Assembly: GCF_017353255.1 (NCBI RefSeq)
Contig: NZ_JAFMYU010000004.1
Location: 62,001-126,000, forward strand
Source: Fibrella aquatilis
GTDB taxonomy: Bacteria > Bacteroidota > Bacteroidia > Cytophagales > Spirosomataceae
DNA: 64,000 nt
Direction: 5' to 3'
A model generated the notes under the pieces. It was not told the origin of the DNA. It searched no databases and saw only the letters and a list, made by a program, of their open reading frames with translations. Position 1 is the first letter of the stretch. Every line of letters starts with the position of its first letter. The translations under genes were made by a program, and so were the position numbers. Shown piece after piece: positions 63,001 to 64,000 of the stretch.

Positions 63001-63841
63001 CGGGGGCGTTGTTTCGCAGTATACCGCCAACAGCACTCAGGCCCAGCAATGGCGCATTGAGCAAGCTACCTGCGCGGTATCCTCGACGGTGGTGTCTACC
63101 ACGGCTACCCAGATAGACCCTATTGCCTGCTACAGTATCCAGTCGCGGAGTAGCGCCAAGGTACTGGGCGTCACCACAGGGCAACCCAACGACGGGGCGC
63201 TGATTCGGCAGTATGCCAACACCAGCCAGATGTGGCAGCAGTGGAAAATTCAGCCCACCGACCCTGGCTTCTATCGCATCACGGTGCTACACACGGGTAA
63301 AAGCATCGACGTACCCAACGCCTCTACCGCCGACCAAAGCCCGTTGCAACAGTGGACATTTTGGGGCGGCAGTTTCCAGCAATGGGCCATTCAGCGCAAC
63401 ACAAGCGGTTTTTTCACCTTCACCAACCGAAATTCGGGTAAGGCCATCGAGGTAAAAGGGGCCAACACCACCGAGGGCGGCGACATTGTGCAGGCCACGT
63501 CGAGCACGGCCACCAGCCAACAGTGGATACTCGTAACGGTAGGCTGCCCAGCCAACAGTGGCCGATTAGCAACAAACGCTGAGTCTGGTTCACTATTCCG
63601 TATCTGGCCCAACCCGGCGCAGGACGTGGTGCTGATTGACCTCCAGGCCGCAGCGGGCACGCCAACCACCATCGGCCTGACCGATTTGGCGGGCCGGTCA
63701 CTGCTCGTGAACCAGGTAGATGCCCCCACCGACGGGCCCTATCGGTTCGGCACCGCCGCGCTGCCCAACGGGTTATACCTCATGAGTATCACCCCCACCG
63801 GCCAGCCCGCCACCACCACCCGCCTCCTAATTCAGCGGTGA
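60020..63841 (+). CDS. Secreted PQQ-type sugar dehydrogenase with PKD, ricin lectin and T9SS sorting domains
   Basis: This 1273-residue multidomain protein has a signal peptide (LSILIGWLVATSLHGQ). Residues 35-545 resemble the glucose/sorbosone dehydrogenase beta-propeller (DFGLLSLCLDPNYAQNGLVY, SHAGGTLVFGRDGTLMLSTG, VWTLGLRNPYRMTF). A PKD domain is near 548-640 (NSTDPDGDALTYEWDFGDGS), and an FN3-like region is near 755-865. Two ricin-type beta-trefoils (877-1017 and 1033-1172) have repeated Q-x-W motifs. The C-terminal 85 residues (FRIWPNPAQDVV to LLIQR) are a type A T9SS sorting domain. It probably oxidises sugars while bound to a glycan surface. Confidence 0.92.
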   Translation: MFTSPSGLNTRRWQRILSILIGWLVATSLHGQSLPTGFSNSKTQEGYIAPMGVLFTPDGQRQFIWDKAGRVYVSSWNGVQYIQQTTPALDISEEVGNWRDFGLLSLCLDPNYAQNGLVYLYYMVDRHHLMNAGTAAYSATKDEYFNATISRVTRYKLLTVNGLLTTDATSRKVLLGESPSTGVPLLHESHAGGTLVFGRDGTLMLSTGDNASYNVTDIGSAADTYFQAALNDGIIRPNENVGAFRAQLLNSHCGKVLRIDPATGDGLPSNPFYDATKPRSAQSRVWTLGLRNPYRMTFQPGTGSTLATDGNPGTLLIGDVGWGTWEDMHIVQRGGENAGWPIYEGLTEHSGYAAAAQTLENKDEPNPASTGTTGACPKPFLTFANLLKQATNPNSITVAVTNPCSNLPLPGLQRRYIHSRPALDWNHGQDIARSPTFSGTLATATTISETATTGTVGTPFRGNASTAGAFYNGTVYPAIWQNTYFFADYGANWIRSATLNTNGTVGTVRDFLPNGAGKGIVDVEMNPLDGALYYVNINTGEIMKIAYGGNRPPVAVATSTSLTGTSPLSVTFTGSNSTDPDGDALTYEWDFGDGSTFGTTANPTHVFVAKPGKLGQGLILSYTVQLKVTDSKGLAATTTLRVSLNNLPPTAKITSPVANALYPLDKATSYTLTANITDEVPTTAISEWQVSLRHNNHEHREPVMSGVGITPVVTVSPVGCDGETYYYFITLKVTDAGGLVAQDSVKIYPDCNSPKLAITGLTATTLTNAVRLNWTNPTVAFDNVLVVAKAGSGFINRPVDLAYTANSSFTATGAAFDGGKVMYQGLSTSLVVTDLAPGQLYYFRVFTRRGSAWTGGVEVSATPATPPASASVVITSGSCYRLTARVSGKVLGVEAGDQTDGGTVRQRTDANQAWQQWKFTPTSDGYYQLIATHSNKVLDVQWGLTSDGAPVQQWAYAGAYQQQWTIRRDAEGYYQLVARHSGKLLNVDGNSQADGGVVSQYTANSTQAQQWRIEQATCAVSSTVVSTTATQIDPIACYSIQSRSSAKVLGVTTGQPNDGALIRQYANTSQMWQQWKIQPTDPGFYRITVLHTGKSIDVPNASTADQSPLQQWTFWGGSFQQWAIQRNTSGFFTFTNRNSGKAIEVKGANTTEGGDIVQATSSTATSQQWILVTVGCPANSGRLATNAESGSLFRIWPNPAQDVVLIDLQAAAGTPTTIGLTDLAGRSLLVNQVDAPTDGPYRFGTAALPNGLYLMSITPTGQPATTTRLLIQR

Positions 63842-63870
63842 TAAGTGATCTTGGTCAAAAGGCTGTTCAT

Positions 63871-63928
63871 GTTAAAGGCGTTTTTTGTCATCCCTCCTTC
63901 CGTCGGGATGGCAAAAAACGCCTTTAAC
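63871..63928. terminator. Bidirectional terminator
   Basis: The 24-bp arms GTTAAAGGCGTTTTTTGTCA.. (63871-63894) and 63905-63928 pair with one mismatch around a 10-bp loop. It separates the dehydrogenase from the converging gene at the window edge. Confidence 0.82.
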
Positions 63929-63949
63929 CTCATTGCCATTACTCCTCTC

Positions 63950-64000
63950 CTACGCCAGCTTCTTATACCGAATCCGCTTGGGCGTGGCGTCGGTGCCGAG
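63950..64000 (-). CDS. C-terminal 16 residues of a gene entering from the right edge
   Basis: The minus strand reads LGTDATPKRIRYKKLA and then TAG at 63950-63952, 22 bp from the terminator. It is a plausible protein C-terminus, basic and in the same GC-rich style. It is too short to identify. Confidence 0.5.
   Translation of the reverse strand, partial: LGTDATPKRIRYKKLA

Overview
This 64 kb window is chromosomal DNA from a member of the Bacteroidota, most likely order Cytophagales and close to Spirosoma/Fibrella-type genera. That placement is inferred from the gene content and was not tested by a search. The pointers are a SusC/SusD pair, a T9SS-type C-terminal sorting domain, a GldE-like protein after mutY-ssb, DUF6702, DUF5606 and DUF3467 proteins, a 29-residue AURKAIP1/COX24-type basic protein, and many TAnnTTTG promoter elements of the kind used by the Bacteroidota primary sigma factor. 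No rRNA, tRNA, CRISPR array, insertion sequence or prophage was recognised.

Layout. 0-5 kb: S41 peptidase (cut by the window edge), rnpA, a TPR gene that splits the usual rpmH-rnpA pair, and rpmH. 5-12 kb: pyruvate kinase, a Crp-type regulator divergent from a quinone oxidoreductase, and a TonB-dependent receptor. 11.6-14.5 kb: a frameshifted M48 protease with MORN repeats, a duplicated-domain lipoprotein and a LuxR-type regulator without a phosphoacceptor. 14.7-25.4 kb: a housekeeping block with tatC, glyA, rpsG, rpsL, a DUF3467 gene, rng, the 29-residue protein gene, a TPR gene, an HU gene, mutY, ssb and gldE. 25.4-32.7 kb: SusD/SusC and ftsK. 32.7-34.6 kb: a polymorphic toxin with its Imm53-like immunity gene and an orphan copy of the toxin junction. 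34.6-45.1 kb: a giant exported protein, prmA, a small HNH pair, atpC-atpD and a GH3 protein. 45.1-47.5 kb: an AT-rich cassette of nucleotidyltransferase, ABC-type ATPase and HNH protein that resembles Septu. 47.5-53.4 kb: dxr, rseP, a DUF6702 gene and lon. 53.5-64 kb: a siderophore receptor, a CHRD protein, a response regulator, a LolA-like protein, engB, a DUF5606 gene and a secreted PQQ-type dehydrogenase with ricin lectin repeats.

The most unusual signal is a dispersed set of eleven long intergenic inverted repeats, called IR1-IR11 here. Nine sit between co-directional genes, often within a few bases of a stop codon. Most arms are built from 7- or 8-bp units whose sequence differs at every locus. 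In three cases the two arms differ by exactly one or two whole units. Several loops share a core containing GCTGACGC/GCGTCAGC, and IR5 and IR11 share about 37 bp of loop sequence. Two arms have become coding: one forms the C-terminal tail of RnpA and one forms the signal-peptide-like segment of the DUF6702 protein. This looks like a dispersed element family with hypervariable arms and a conserved centre.

Within operons the functional links are ordinary: ribosomal proteins S12 and S7; ATP synthase beta and epsilon; Dxr with the site-2 protease RseP; MutY, SSB and GldE; SusC with SusD. The accessory loci, toxin/immunity and the Septu-like cassette, are each inserted between housekeeping genes.
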